From positions 1-64,000 of the forward strand of contig NZ_PDJV01000004.1 of NCBI RefSeq assembly GCF_004116465.1: a DNA stretch of 64,000 nt. Reading direction: 5' to 3'. The notes below the pieces were generated by a model. It did not search any database. It was given only the letters and a program-made list of their open reading frames with translations, and had not been told where the DNA came from. The stretch is from Arcobacter sp. F2176. GTDB taxonomy: Bacteria; Campylobacterota; Campylobacteria; Campylobacterales; Arcobacteraceae. Below are positions 18,328 to 27,471 of the stretch, piece by piece (position 1 is the first letter of the stretch; the number at the start of each line of letters is the position of its first letter). The position numbers and the translations under genes are program-made.

Positions 18328-18915
18328 CTATATATTATACTTTTTTAAATGAATTAAAGAGTCTAAATGCATCGTAATATAGGGGTTTATTTCTTTTCCA
18401 ATATATTTATAAAATTTAATATTATTGATTGTAGTTACTAGTTTAAAATCATCAAAATTGTTAAAATTTTCAAGTTTTCTATGGGTATTTATATATCTTG
18501 TTTGATAATCATCAAAAATATATGAGTCAAAAGAGGGTGAAACTTTTCCATTTTTTACAAGATCACTTCCAACTTCAGAAATTCCTGGACAATTAATATC
18601 ATAATAAACTACATTATCAATATTTGTACTAAGAGGATAGGCTTTACAAACTGTTGGTCGATTTTCATAAATGGTACATTTAAAGTCTTCAATATAAGGG
18701 CATAAACTTTTTCCATCACTTAATAATATAGTAGCTTTTAAGTATCCCATATCTCCAAAAGTAAATAAAATGGGAAAGTTTTTATACACATTTTCAAAAT
18801 CTTCAAGAATTATTTGACAGTAAATACTTCCTTTTCTTCCATCACAGCATCTAGCCTCACAATTTTCACAAGTAGAGAAAAAAATATCTTTGTCAATTTT
18901 TAAAAATGATTTGAT
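18328..18915 (-). CDS. YkgJ-family cysteine-cluster protein, probable ATC start
   Basis: The product has CENCEARCCDGRKG near the N-terminus, then LCPYIEDFKCTIYENRPTVC, i.e. the CxxCxxxCC and later cysteines of the YkgJ/UPF0153 zinc- or iron-binding family. The first ordinary start in frame (GTG, 18789) would remove the whole first cysteine cluster. The frame is open upstream to a stop near 18948 with no ATG, GTG or TTG. A consensus AAGGAG (complement of 18921-18926) lies 5 nt before an ATC at 18915, which I take as the start (195 residues). Function unknown. Confidence 0.7.
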   Translation of the reverse strand: MKSFLKIDKDIFFSTCENCEARCCDGRKGSIYCQIILEDFENVYKNFPILFTFGDMGYLKATILLSDGKSLCPYIEDFKCTIYENRPTVCKAYPLSTNIDNVVYYDINCPGISEVGSDLVKNGKVSPSFDSYIFDDYQTRYINTHRKLENFNNFDDFKLVTTINNIKFYKYIGKEINPYITMHLDSLIHLKKYNI

Positions 18916-19018
18916 AGTAACTCCTTGAAATAAAAAAGAATTGTATCAAAAAATGCTAAAAGTAATATATCATCTATTTTTTTGTACAATATCACTTTAA
19001 AATTAAAAAGGCTAATTT

Positions 19019-20818
19019 ATGTGTGGAATTGTTGGTTACATTGGAAATAAAAAAACAGAAGATATTTTATTAGATGGTTTAAAAGAGCTTGAATACAGAG
19101 GTTATGATAGTGCAGGAATTGCCCTATTAAATAATGACAAAATAGAAGTATTTAAAGCCTTAGGAAAGTTAAAGAATCTAGAGCAAAAAGTAAAAACAAA
19201 TCACACTTACCATTTAGGAATAGGGCATACTAGATGGGCAACACATGGAAAACCAACAGAATTAAATGCACATCCTCATTTAGGAGAATACTCTTATGTT
19301 GTACATAATGGAATTATAGAAAATTATAAAGAGTTAAAAGAAGAGTTACAAGCAGCTGGTCATAAGTTTGTATCACAAACAGATACTGAAGTTATCGTTC
19401 ATTTGTTTGAATTTTATAATAACAAATTAAATGATTGCAAGACTTCTTTTCAAAATACAATAAAAAGATTAGAAGGTGCTTTTTCTATACTTTTGATTTC
19501 AAAATCTTGTCCAAATGATATATACTTTTTTAAACATGGGTCTCCATTAATTATAGCTCGTGGTAATGAAGAAAATGAAGTATTATTTGCTTCTTCAGAT
19601 GCCCCATTAATAGGACTAGCAAATGAAGTTGTATATTTAGAAGATGGTTGTGGAGGAGTAGCAAGTGCAAATCGAATAGAATTTTTTGATGAACAAAGAG
19701 TTTCTTGGGGAGTATTGCCTACATCAAAACAATTTGCACAAAAAGATGGATATAGATTTTTTATGGAAAAAGAGATTCATGAACAATGTATAGTTACAAG
19801 TGACGCAATGCTTGGAAGAATGTGTGATGAAAAGGTTGATTTTGAAGAGTTTGATTCTTCTATTATTGAAGGAATTGAAGAGATTAAAATTTGTGCTTGT
19901 GGTACATCTTTTCATGCAGGACTTACAGCTTCATATTTGTTTGAAAGATTAACAAAGGTTAGATGTAGTGTTGAAATTGCAAGTGAATTTAGATATAAAG
20001 AACCTCTTTTAAATAAGAATACACTTTTTATAGTTATCTCACAAAGTGGTGAAACAGCTGATACTTTAGAAGCTTTAAAAATGGCAAATAAAGAGGGCCT
20101 TAAATCAATTGTAGTTTGTAATGTAGATAACTCATCTATGACAAGAGTTGCTAATTATTCAGTTTTAACAAGAGCTGGTATTGAAAAGGGAGTTGCTTCA
20201 ACAAAAGCATTTTCTACTCAAACAGTAGTTTTATGGATGATGGCACTTTATTTTGCACAATATAAAAATTCAATTAGTATTGAAGATTTAAATAGTGAAT
20301 TAAAAGCCTTAAGAGAAGTTCCAAAGTCACTTAAAGTTTATGATTATACACATGAAAAAACAAAAAGATTATCAAAAAGATATCTTCACGGTCATGGGTT
20401 CTTTTTTATTGGAAGAGATGTATTTTTTCCTCTTGCTTTAGAAGGGGCACTTAAATTAAAAGAGATATCTTATTTACATGCAGAAGGTTATCCAGCAGGT
20501 GAGATGAAACATGGACCAATAGCTTTAGCCGATCCAGAACTTTTTACAATAGCTTTAATGCCTCAAAATTTGCTATATGACAAAATCAAATCAAATGTAG
20601 AAGAACTAAGTGCAAGAGATAGTACAATTTGTGCTATCTCACCCCTTGATTTTGAATTAGCAGATGATTATATAAAAACAAATAAGTATGATCATTATAT
20701 GTTAGAATTTTTTGAGATGTTAGTTGTATTACAACTATTTTCAATGGAGATATCAGTAAGACTTGGAAATGATGTAGATATGCCAAGAAACTTAGCAAAG
20801 TCAGTAACGGTCGAGTAA
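19019..20818 (+). CDS. glmS: Glutamine-fructose-6-phosphate aminotransferase (isomerising)
   Basis: A 599-residue enzyme with N-terminal glutaminase (nucleophile Cys2 in MCGIVGYIG) and two SIS sugar-isomerase domains (about 285-420 and 455-590); CGTSFHAGL, SQSGETADTLEAL and the C-terminal DMPRNLAKSVTVE are diagnostic. It makes glucosamine-6-phosphate for peptidoglycan and LPS. No glmS ribozyme-like sequence is seen; the upstream spacer is only about 100 bp. Confidence 0.97.
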   Translation: MCGIVGYIGNKKTEDILLDGLKELEYRGYDSAGIALLNNDKIEVFKALGKLKNLEQKVKTNHTYHLGIGHTRWATHGKPTELNAHPHLGEYSYVVHNGIIENYKELKEELQAAGHKFVSQTDTEVIVHLFEFYNNKLNDCKTSFQNTIKRLEGAFSILLISKSCPNDIYFFKHGSPLIIARGNEENEVLFASSDAPLIGLANEVVYLEDGCGGVASANRIEFFDEQRVSWGVLPTSKQFAQKDGYRFFMEKEIHEQCIVTSDAMLGRMCDEKVDFEEFDSSIIEGIEEIKICACGTSFHAGLTASYLFERLTKVRCSVEIASEFRYKEPLLNKNTLFIVISQSGETADTLEALKMANKEGLKSIVVCNVDNSSMTRVANYSVLTRAGIEKGVASTKAFSTQTVVLWMMALYFAQYKNSISIEDLNSELKALREVPKSLKVYDYTHEKTKRLSKRYLHGHGFFFIGRDVFFPLALEGALKLKEISYLHAEGYPAGEMKHGPIALADPELFTIALMPQNLLYDKIKSNVEELSARDSTICAISPLDFELADDYIKTNKYDHYMLEFFEMLVVLQLFSMEISVRLGNDVDMPRNLAKSVTVE

Positions 20819-20946
20819 AAGGTTTTCTTAAAAATACTAATTACAATATAGTTTAAAGTTATAAAAGTAAATTTTGGATAAAATTCGTAACTTTTTATAA
20901 AAGTGTTCAAGCTTTTAATTTTATTTTTTATTTTAACTTTAATTAG

Positions 20947-21102
20947 TTGGAAAACGAAAATGGAAAACAAAAGAATGGAAAACGATACAAAGTGAAGTTT
21001 CGTTTACAATTGCCAAGCATGCTAAACAAAACTTTCTCTTGGTTGGAAAACAAAGGAATGGAAAACAAAGATGGAAAACAAAACAGAATATTTATTTACT
21101 AG
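20947..21102 (+). repeat. Degenerate ATGGAAAACAAA repeats and structured leader of metK
   Basis: The spacer between glmS and metK has two clusters of three near-identical units of about 13-15 bp (WTGGAAAACRAA). Cluster 1 units start at 20947, 20960 and 20975; cluster 2 units start at 21043, 21058 and 21071, the last being the metK start codon itself. Between the clusters is a hairpin: GAAGTTTCGTTTA (20994-21006) with TAAACAAAACTTTC (21023-21036), 11 pairs with one mismatch, 16-nt loop. Two short frames use the repeated ATGs: a 12-codon one (20960-20995), and a frame open from 20947 to 21102 overlapping the start of metK. Looks like local duplication of the metK start region, perhaps with a role in translation. 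Confidence 0.6.
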
Positions 21103-22288
21103 TGAAGTAGTAAGCCCAGGTCACCCTGATAAGTGTGCAGACATTATAGCAGATAGTATAGTTGATAAGTTAATTATCGGAGATAGCAAAAGTAGAGTTG
21201 CCTCAGAGGTTTTTGTTGCAGGTAAACATGTTGTTATTGGTGGAGAAGTTACTTCAGCTACAAATTTATCTGAACAAGATTATAAAGATTTAGTAATTGA
21301 AGCATTAGCAAAAATTGGATATAATGGTCATCCTCATTTTACAAAAGAGGAGTGTTTACACCCTGATGATGTAAATGTACAAGTTTTATTAAATAGACAA
21401 TCTCCTGATATTAATCAAGGTGTTGATCAAGTTGATGGTGAAACTGGTGCTGGTGATCAAGGAATTATGTTTGGTTATGCAAATAGTGAAACATCAAACT
21501 TTATGCCAAGTGCAATTACATATGCAAGAATGCTTATGGAAAAGGTTTATACTTATGCCTTAGCTAATCCAGATGTTTTAGGTGTGGATATTAAAACACA
21601 AGTTACAGTTGATTATGAAACAAAAGAGAACTTTGAAAATTGTTTACCAAAACATATTCATACTATCGTTGTTTCGGCTCCTTGTGTATCTTCTATGAAT
21701 ATAGATACAGTAAGAAAATTAATCTTAGGATTAATTAAAGAGACAAATTTACCAAAAGAGTTATTTGATTTAGAAAAAACTATTATTCATATTAACCCAA
21801 CAGGAAAATATGTATCACACTCTTCTTTACATGATTCAGGATTAACAGGAAGAAAACTTATTGTTGATTCTTTTGGAGGATATGCACCAATTGGTGGTGG
21901 AGCTCAGTCAAGTAAAGATTATACAAAAGTCGATAGAAGTGGATTATATGCAGGACGTTGGATAGCAAAACATATTGTTGCTTCTGGAATTGCTAAAAAA
22001 GCAATTGTTCAATTATCTTATGCAATTGGTGTTGCTAAACCAACTTCAATTTCAGTTGATACTTGTGGGACTTGTATTGATGGATTAAATGATGATATTT
22101 TATCTACTTTTGTACATGATAGTTTTTCGTTAACTCCAAACTGGATTACGAAAAAATTCAATTTAGATAAACCAAGTGCAGATACTTTTCTTTATGCAGA
22201 TGTAGCAGCACGAGGTCAAGTTGGACAAGAGGATTATCCTTGGGAACAACTTGATGAATTGGACAAGTTTATAAGTTTGAAAAAATAG
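21071..22288 (+). CDS. metK: S-adenosylmethionine synthetase
   Basis: A 405-residue MetK; VSPGHPDKCADIIADSI, TGAGDQGIMFGYA, and GRKLIVDSFGGYAPIGGGA are the ATP/methionine-site motifs. Makes SAM from methionine and ATP. The ATG at 21071 has no close ribosome site: the nearest AAAGGA (21052-21057) is 13 nt away and would suit the ATG at 21058, which is in another frame. Its 5' leader is unusual (see the repeat entry). Confidence 0.96.
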   Translation: MENKTEYLFTSEVVSPGHPDKCADIIADSIVDKLIIGDSKSRVASEVFVAGKHVVIGGEVTSATNLSEQDYKDLVIEALAKIGYNGHPHFTKEECLHPDDVNVQVLLNRQSPDINQGVDQVDGETGAGDQGIMFGYANSETSNFMPSAITYARMLMEKVYTYALANPDVLGVDIKTQVTVDYETKENFENCLPKHIHTIVVSAPCVSSMNIDTVRKLILGLIKETNLPKELFDLEKTIIHINPTGKYVSHSSLHDSGLTGRKLIVDSFGGYAPIGGGAQSSKDYTKVDRSGLYAGRWIAKHIVASGIAKKAIVQLSYAIGVAKPTSISVDTCGTCIDGLNDDILSTFVHDSFSLTPNWITKKFNLDKPSADTFLYADVAARGQVGQEDYPWEQLDELDKFISLKK

Positions 22289-22306
22289 TTTTAAGAAGGA
22301 TATATA

Positions 22307-23176
22307 ATGGATTTGAAGAATTTATTTAATAAAATAAAATTTGATAGTAAAAAAGAACAACCGACAAAAAAAGATGCACCAAGCCATTGGATAAAGTGTC
22401 CTGAATGTAGTTCTTTGATGTTTTTTAAGGAAGTAGAGTCTCAAAACAATATATGTCCTAAATGTAACTTTCACATGAGAATTGGTGCTAAAAGAAGAAT
22501 CGAAATTATATGTGATGAAAATAGTTTTGTTGAATATGATAATGACTTAATTCCAAATGATCCATTAAACTTTGTTGATAGTAAATCTTATAAAAAAAGA
22601 GTTGATGAAGCTGTTAAAAAAACAGGAAGAGACTCTTCTGTTGTAAGTGGTGAATGTACTATCAATGGTGTTGGTGTTCAAATGGCAATTTTTGATTTTG
22701 CTTTTATGGGTGGAAGTTTAGGTTCTGTTGAGGGTGAAAAGATTGTTAGATGTGTAAATCGTGCACTAGAAAAGAAACAAGGTGTTATTATTGTTTCTGC
22801 TTCTGGAGGTGCTAGAATGCAAGAATCAACATTTGCCCTAATGCAAATGGCTAAAACTTCTGCTGCACTAAAAAAACTTGATTCTGCGGGACTTCCTTAT
22901 ATTTCAGTTTTAACTGATCCTACTATGGGTGGAGTTTCTGCTTCATTTGCTTTTTTAGGTGATATTATTATGGCAGAACCAGGTGCATTAGTTGGATTCG
23001 CAGGTCAAAGAGTTATTAAGCAAACTATTGGAGCAGATTTACCTGAAGGTTTCCAAAGAGCTGAATTCTTACTTGAAAAAGGTTCTATTGATATGGTTGT
23101 TAATAGAGCAGATATGAAAAAAACACTTTCTGATTTATTAACAATGTTTTCAAGTAATACTATTCAAGTTAGTTAA
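22307..23176 (+). CDS. accD: Acetyl-CoA carboxylase carboxyltransferase subunit beta
   Basis: A 289-residue AccD. Four zinc-ribbon cysteines at 31, 34, 50 and 53 (CPEC and CPKC), then the crotonase-like core with SASGGARMQE and PTMGGVSASFA. With AccA it transfers carboxyl from biotin to acetyl-CoA, the first step of fatty acid synthesis. AGAAGGA precedes the ATG. The stop overlaps the thiE-like start. Confidence 0.96.
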   Translation: MDLKNLFNKIKFDSKKEQPTKKDAPSHWIKCPECSSLMFFKEVESQNNICPKCNFHMRIGAKRRIEIICDENSFVEYDNDLIPNDPLNFVDSKSYKKRVDEAVKKTGRDSSVVSGECTINGVGVQMAIFDFAFMGGSLGSVEGEKIVRCVNRALEKKQGVIIVSASGGARMQESTFALMQMAKTSAALKKLDSAGLPYISVLTDPTMGGVSASFAFLGDIIMAEPGALVGFAGQRVIKQTIGADLPEGFQRAEFLLEKGSIDMVVNRADMKKTLSDLLTMFSSNTIQVS

Positions 23177-23787
23177 TGAATAAAAATCGTTTTGAAGAAC
23201 TTTTGGGATTTAATCCTAAAAATTTTTCAAATGAGTTATATGCTTTATGTGACTTTCAAACTCTACAAAATAAAAATATCTCCCTTGAAAGATTTTTAGA
23301 ACTTTGTTCGAAATTTGATGCAAAAATTATTCAATATAGAGATAAATTTTCTAATATTGAAACAAAAAAAGAAAATCTTTTTTATTTAAAAAGTAAAACA
23401 AATATTCCAATTATTATTAATGATGAGATAGCTTTAGTACAATATTGTGATGGTTTACATTTAGGACAAGAAGATTTTGAAAAAATTAATTCAAATAAAC
23501 AATTAGTTGTAAAATTAATAAGAAAAAAAATTGGAAATAAGCTTTTGGGTCTTTCTACACACAATGAAAAAGAGATATTAGAAGCAAATAATTTGGATTT
23601 AGATATGATAGGACTTGGAGCTTACAGAATAACCACAACGAAAGATGTGAATGTAATGTTAGGTAATAAGATATCTTATCTTGCAAAGATCTCAAAACAT
23701 CCAGTTTGTGCTATAGGTGGTGTAAAGATTGCTGAATCAATAGCAAATATCTCTTTTAATGTAGTAGGGTCAAATTTATATGATTAA
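23176..23787 (+). CDS. Thiamine-phosphate synthase-like protein
   Basis: A 203-residue protein of the ThiE/TenI fold: IIQYRDK, DGLHLGQEDF, GLSTHNEKE and CAIGGV fit the family. It differs from classic ThiE in the region normally reading GPxxPTxTK, which here is GLGAYRITTTK. That change near the diphosphate site makes the substrate uncertain; it may be a diverged ThiE or a TenI-type relative. Starts inside the accD stop and overlaps rlmH by 8 bp. Confidence 0.72.
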   Translation: MNKNRFEELLGFNPKNFSNELYALCDFQTLQNKNISLERFLELCSKFDAKIIQYRDKFSNIETKKENLFYLKSKTNIPIIINDEIALVQYCDGLHLGQEDFEKINSNKQLVVKLIRKKIGNKLLGLSTHNEKEILEANNLDLDMIGLGAYRITTTKDVNVMLGNKISYLAKISKHPVCAIGGVKIAESIANISFNVVGSNLYD

Positions 23788-24241
23788 AATAAATATCTAT
23801 CAAATTGCAAAATCTTCAAATGATGAGTTTAATAAAATTATTGAAGATTTTATAAAGATGTCTTCAAAGTATGCAAAAGTTGAAATATATAACTTATTTA
23901 ATAAAAAAATTGGAAAAGCTCAAACTATTTCAGATATAGAAGCAAAGAAATCTTATAGTGAAGTTTTTGAACCTTTTTTAAATAATGGGTATAATATTGC
24001 ATTAGATGTTTTAGGAAAGAAAGTTGATAGTTATGAATTTGCACAGTTGTTACAAAATAATGCAGTAATTAACTTTTTTATTGGTGGTGCTTTTGGATTT
24101 GAAACATCTTTTTTACATAAATGTGATAAAAAAATTAGTTTAAGTGAACTTACATTTGCTCATAAAATAGCGAATATAGTGTTGCTAGAACAAATTTTTA
24201 GAGCTTTGTGTATAAATAATAACCATCCCTATCATAAATAA
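23780..24241 (+). CDS. rlmH: 23S rRNA pseudouridine-1915 N3-methyltransferase
   Basis: A 153-residue SPOUT methyltransferase. NFFIGGAFGFE is the SAM-binding loop and the tail ends NHPYHK, matching the family terminus (YHR/YHK). Modifies helix 69 of 23S rRNA. It overlaps the thiE-like gene, suggesting one operon from accD to here. Confidence 0.92.
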   Translation: MIKINIYQIAKSSNDEFNKIIEDFIKMSSKYAKVEIYNLFNKKIGKAQTISDIEAKKSYSEVFEPFLNNGYNIALDVLGKKVDSYEFAQLLQNNAVINFFIGGAFGFETSFLHKCDKKISLSELTFAHKIANIVLLEQIFRALCINNNHPYHK

Positions 24242-24291
24242 TTTAGATAATTTTGAGTATAATGTCGAAATTTTTAGATTAAGGGTTAAAA

Positions 24292-24648
24292 GTGGCGAAT
24301 ACAAAACAAATAGATGAGTTAAAAATTATTTTAGCAGAAAGAAAAGAATTAATAGAAAAAAATATTCAGGGGAGTAGAGACAGTCTAGATTCTTTAAAAA
24401 ATTCAGAGTGTAATGATGATTATGATTATGCTGAGGTTTCAAGTGATTCGTTCAAAGAGGGGATTATTGCGAATCAACAATCTAAAGAGTTAAGTGAGAT
24501 TGAAGATGCACTTAAAAGAATAGATAACAAGACTTATGGTATTTGTGAAATGTGTGATGAATCTATTGCAATTGGAAGATTAAGAGCAAAACCATTTGCA
24601 AAATTTTGTACACCTTGTAGAGAGATTTATGAGAGTGAGAATAATTAA
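24292..24648 (+). CDS. DksA/TraR C4-type zinc-finger protein
   Basis: A 118-residue protein with an N-terminal coiled coil and a C-terminal zinc finger: CEMCDESIAIGRLRAKPFAKFC with a final CTPC, i.e. four cysteines. The start is GTG at 24292, preceded by AAGGG. DksA-type proteins bind in the RNA polymerase secondary channel with ppGpp. It is shorter than E. coli DksA (151 residues); the acidic tip of the coil is plausible but not certain. Confidence 0.85.
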   Translation: MANTKQIDELKIILAERKELIEKNIQGSRDSLDSLKNSECNDDYDYAEVSSDSFKEGIIANQQSKELSEIEDALKRIDNKTYGICEMCDESIAIGRLRAKPFAKFCTPCREIYESENN

Positions 24649-24664
24649 ATCTAAAGGATAATTT

Positions 24665-25681
24665 ATGGGACTTAAAAAATATATAGCTTTTTCATTGTTG
24701 TTAATAATCGCAGTTTATATATTTGTTTTTAGTATACAAACAGGTAATTTTACAGTAAGTATTTTAGATTATTCACTTGCTTTACCAATAGCAGTTTGGG
24801 TTATATTGCCTCTTGTTGTACTTTTTTTAGTAACTATCTTACATATAGTTTTTTATGGTTTTAAAAACTATTTACAAGCAAGTGCTATAAAAAAAGATGA
24901 AGAGAATATAATTGAGTTTTTTAAAGATTTATTATTAGGAAATAATTCTAATAAAAAATTTAAACAAAAAGCATTAAAGGAATTAGCAGATATTTTAGCA
25001 CAAATGAAATTATCTCCGAAAGTTGAAAATTTTGAATCTTCAAATAATGATATTAAAACTATTGTAAATAATATGATTAAAATCAATTCAGGAGAGTATG
25101 TAAGTGATAAGTCTTTTAAATTTAACAAAAATGGACAAATTGCACAAAAAAATATTTTAAATAAAGTAAATGAAGATGTTGATTATGCAATTGATGTTTT
25201 GAAAAAATCAAAAGATTTTTCAGATAAAATTGTAAAAGCTGCATTTTTTAATGTAGTAGAAAATAAGACTATGACAACAATTAAAAAACTTCTAGATGGT
25301 TTAAAACTTGATAAAGAGATGTTGATAGAACTTATGAAAAAAGATTCTGAGAATTCTGATTTTGCATTAGAACATGACACAATAATTAAATATATAAAAG
25401 ATGTTGAGTTTGATAAAGAAGATTATTTAACATTTGCTAAACTGTATAAAAAATCTGTTCAACCAGATGAACTTATAAAAATGTTCGAAACAATTTCAAA
25501 TGATAATGAATTAGCAATGGATGCATATTTAGTTGTTTTATTTGAATACGAAATGATTGACAAGGTTAGAGAGACTTTAAATGGTTATAAAAAAGAAGAA
25601 TACCAATCTTTTAGAGCTCTTTTAGATTTAAAAGATTCAGGTAAATATTATACTTTAGAGAATCTTTGTTATAACAAATAA
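24665..25681 (+). CDS. Membrane protein of unknown function
   Basis: A 338-residue protein. Two transmembrane helices (about residues 8-26 and 41-65) are followed by a long, charged, mostly helical cytoplasmic part that may contain TPR-like helices. It lies 16 bp after the DksA-type gene and 1 bp before dus, so it is likely co-expressed with RNA-modification genes. I recognise no domain. Orthologues appear (from memory) next to dus in related genomes. Confidence 0.7.
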   Translation: MGLKKYIAFSLLLIIAVYIFVFSIQTGNFTVSILDYSLALPIAVWVILPLVVLFLVTILHIVFYGFKNYLQASAIKKDEENIIEFFKDLLLGNNSNKKFKQKALKELADILAQMKLSPKVENFESSNNDIKTIVNNMIKINSGEYVSDKSFKFNKNGQIAQKNILNKVNEDVDYAIDVLKKSKDFSDKIVKAAFFNVVENKTMTTIKKLLDGLKLDKEMLIELMKKDSENSDFALEHDTIIKYIKDVEFDKEDYLTFAKLYKKSVQPDELIKMFETISNDNELAMDAYLVVLFEYEMIDKVRETLNGYKKEEYQSFRALLDLKDSGKYYTLENLCYNK

Positions 25682-25682
25682 T

Positions 25683-26633
25683 ATGAAAAAACTTGATTTT
25701 AGCCAACCCTTAATAGTGTTGGCTCCCCTTGCTGGATATACTGATTTACCTTTTCGTGCAGTTGTAAAAAAATTTGGTGCGGATTTAACTATTTCTGAAA
25801 TGATTTCATCAAATGCACTTGTTTATAGTTCTCAAAAAACTTTTAAAATGATAGAGAAATCTCCTTCAGAAGATCCATATTTTGTACAAATTGCAGGTAA
25901 TAAGGCAGAACTAGTTCGTGATGCAGTTGAAATACTCAATGACATGGAAGGTATTGACGGTATTGATTTAAATTGTGGTTGTCCCGCACCAAAAGTTTTT
26001 AATCATGGAAGTGGTTCTAATCTTTTAGGTGATTTGAAAAAATTAGAAGAGATTTTAGGAACAGTTAAAAAATATAATAAAAAACTTTACACAAGTGCGA
26101 AAGTGCGAATTGGAGTAAATGAAAAGATTCCAGTTGATATTGCAAAAGCAGTTGAATCTTGTGGGGTTGATTTTATTTCTGTTCATGGAAGAACAAGAGC
26201 GGGGAAATATAAAGCACCAGTTGATTATGATGCAATAAAAGCGATAAAAGATGCTGTTTCAATTCCAGTAATTGCAAATGGTGATATAAAAGATTATAAA
26301 AAAGCTAAAGAAGTTCTTGCTCATACAAATGCAGATGGATTAATGATTGGAAGAGGTGCTATTGGTAAACCTTGGATTTTTTATCAATTAAAAAATGAAG
26401 TAGAAGATATAAGTGAAGATATAAAAAAAGCTATTATCTTAGAGCATTATGATGCAGTATTAAAGTTCCATGGTGAGCATGGTGCAATAATGTTTAGAAA
26501 ACTACTTCATTCTTATTCTAAAGGCTACAATGGTGCCTCAGAGTTTAGAGATATAATTAATACAATAAAAGAACCAGATATTATGAGAGATACAATTGAA
26601 AGTTTTTTTACAGAAAATGAGTTACAAAATTAG
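25683..26633 (+). CDS. dusB: tRNA-dihydrouridine synthase
   Basis: A 316-residue FMN-dependent Dus. VLAPLAGYTDLPFR, GIDLNCGCPAPKV with the catalytic Cys, VHGRTRAGKY and NGDIKDY are family motifs; GRGAIGKPWIF binds FMN phosphate. Reduces uridines in the tRNA D-loop. The symbol dusB is a best match; the exact position specificity is not visible. Confidence 0.9.
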   Translation: MKKLDFSQPLIVLAPLAGYTDLPFRAVVKKFGADLTISEMISSNALVYSSQKTFKMIEKSPSEDPYFVQIAGNKAELVRDAVEILNDMEGIDGIDLNCGCPAPKVFNHGSGSNLLGDLKKLEEILGTVKKYNKKLYTSAKVRIGVNEKIPVDIAKAVESCGVDFISVHGRTRAGKYKAPVDYDAIKAIKDAVSIPVIANGDIKDYKKAKEVLAHTNADGLMIGRGAIGKPWIFYQLKNEVEDISEDIKKAIILEHYDAVLKFHGEHGAIMFRKLLHSYSKGYNGASEFRDIINTIKEPDIMRDTIESFFTENELQN

Positions 26634-26657
26634 ATTAAACTTTATAAAGGGCAATAT

Positions 26658-27470
26658 GTGAAAGAAAATTATTATGAGTTAGTTATAAATGTTAAAAGTT
26701 CACAAGAGTTGTTCATAGATTTATTGACTCAATTAACTCAAGGTGCAGTTGAGATAGAAGAAAACAGACTTATTGCAAGAAGTGAAGAGAATTTAGAAGA
26801 TATTGAATTTGGAATAAAAGAGTTTGCAAGAGCATTAGGAGTTGAGTGTATTACTTCTTTAAAAGTGAAAAAAAATGAAGATTGGATAAAAAAGTATCAA
26901 GAATCTGTAAAAGCAGTAGAAGTTGGTAAATTTTTTGTAAGACCATCTTGGATTGAAGCTAAAGATGATAAAATTGATATTATCATAAATCCAGCACTAT
27001 CATTTGGTTCAGGTCATCATGAGACAACAAATAGTTGTTTAGAAGCTATTTCAAAATATATGAAAAGTGAATATGAAGTTCTTGATGTGGGGTGTGGAAG
27101 TGGTATTTTATCAATTGCAGCTAGTAAATTAGGTGCAAAAGTTGATATTTGTGATACAGATGAAGTCTGTATTGAAAGTTCAAAGTCTAATTTTTTGTTA
27201 AATAATGCACATTTCTCTCAAGCATGGACAGGAAGTGCAATGGCTTCTAATAAGAAGTATGATTTCGTTATTGCAAATATCGTTGCAGATGTTTTAGTAA
27301 TGATTTCTAAAGAGTTGAAAAAATGCTTAAAAGAGGGTTCTACCTTAGTATTATCAGGGATATTAGATAATCATTTAAATAAAGTATTGAAAAAATTTGA
27401 AGATTTAGAACAAATTGAGGTAATTCAAAAAAATGAATGGGTTACCCTTGTATTAAAAAAAGGAGTTTAG
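26658..27470 (+). CDS. prmA: Ribosomal protein L11 methyltransferase
   Basis: A 270-residue SAM methyltransferase. NPALSFGSGHHETT, VLDVGCGSGILSIAA and VIANIVADVL are typical of PrmA. It trimethylates ribosomal protein L11. The start is GTG at 26658, with AAAGGG about 8 nt upstream. Ends 1 bp before the ftsH start. Confidence 0.93.
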   Translation: MKENYYELVINVKSSQELFIDLLTQLTQGAVEIEENRLIARSEENLEDIEFGIKEFARALGVECITSLKVKKNEDWIKKYQESVKAVEVGKFFVRPSWIEAKDDKIDIIINPALSFGSGHHETTNSCLEAISKYMKSEYEVLDVGCGSGILSIAASKLGAKVDICDTDEVCIESSKSNFLLNNAHFSQAWTGSAMASNKKYDFVIANIVADVLVMISKELKKCLKEGSTLVLSGILDNHLNKVLKKFEDLEQIEVIQKNEWVTLVLKKGV

Positions 27471-27471
27471 T

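Noticed and set aside
18960-19018. glmS ribozyme or riboswitch before glmS
   Set aside because: The leader is too short and has none of the conserved ribozyme core.
20960-20995. 12-codon frame MENKRMENDTK before metK
   Set aside because: It is a copy of the metK start sequence with no ribosome site; treated as part of the repeat, not as a gene.
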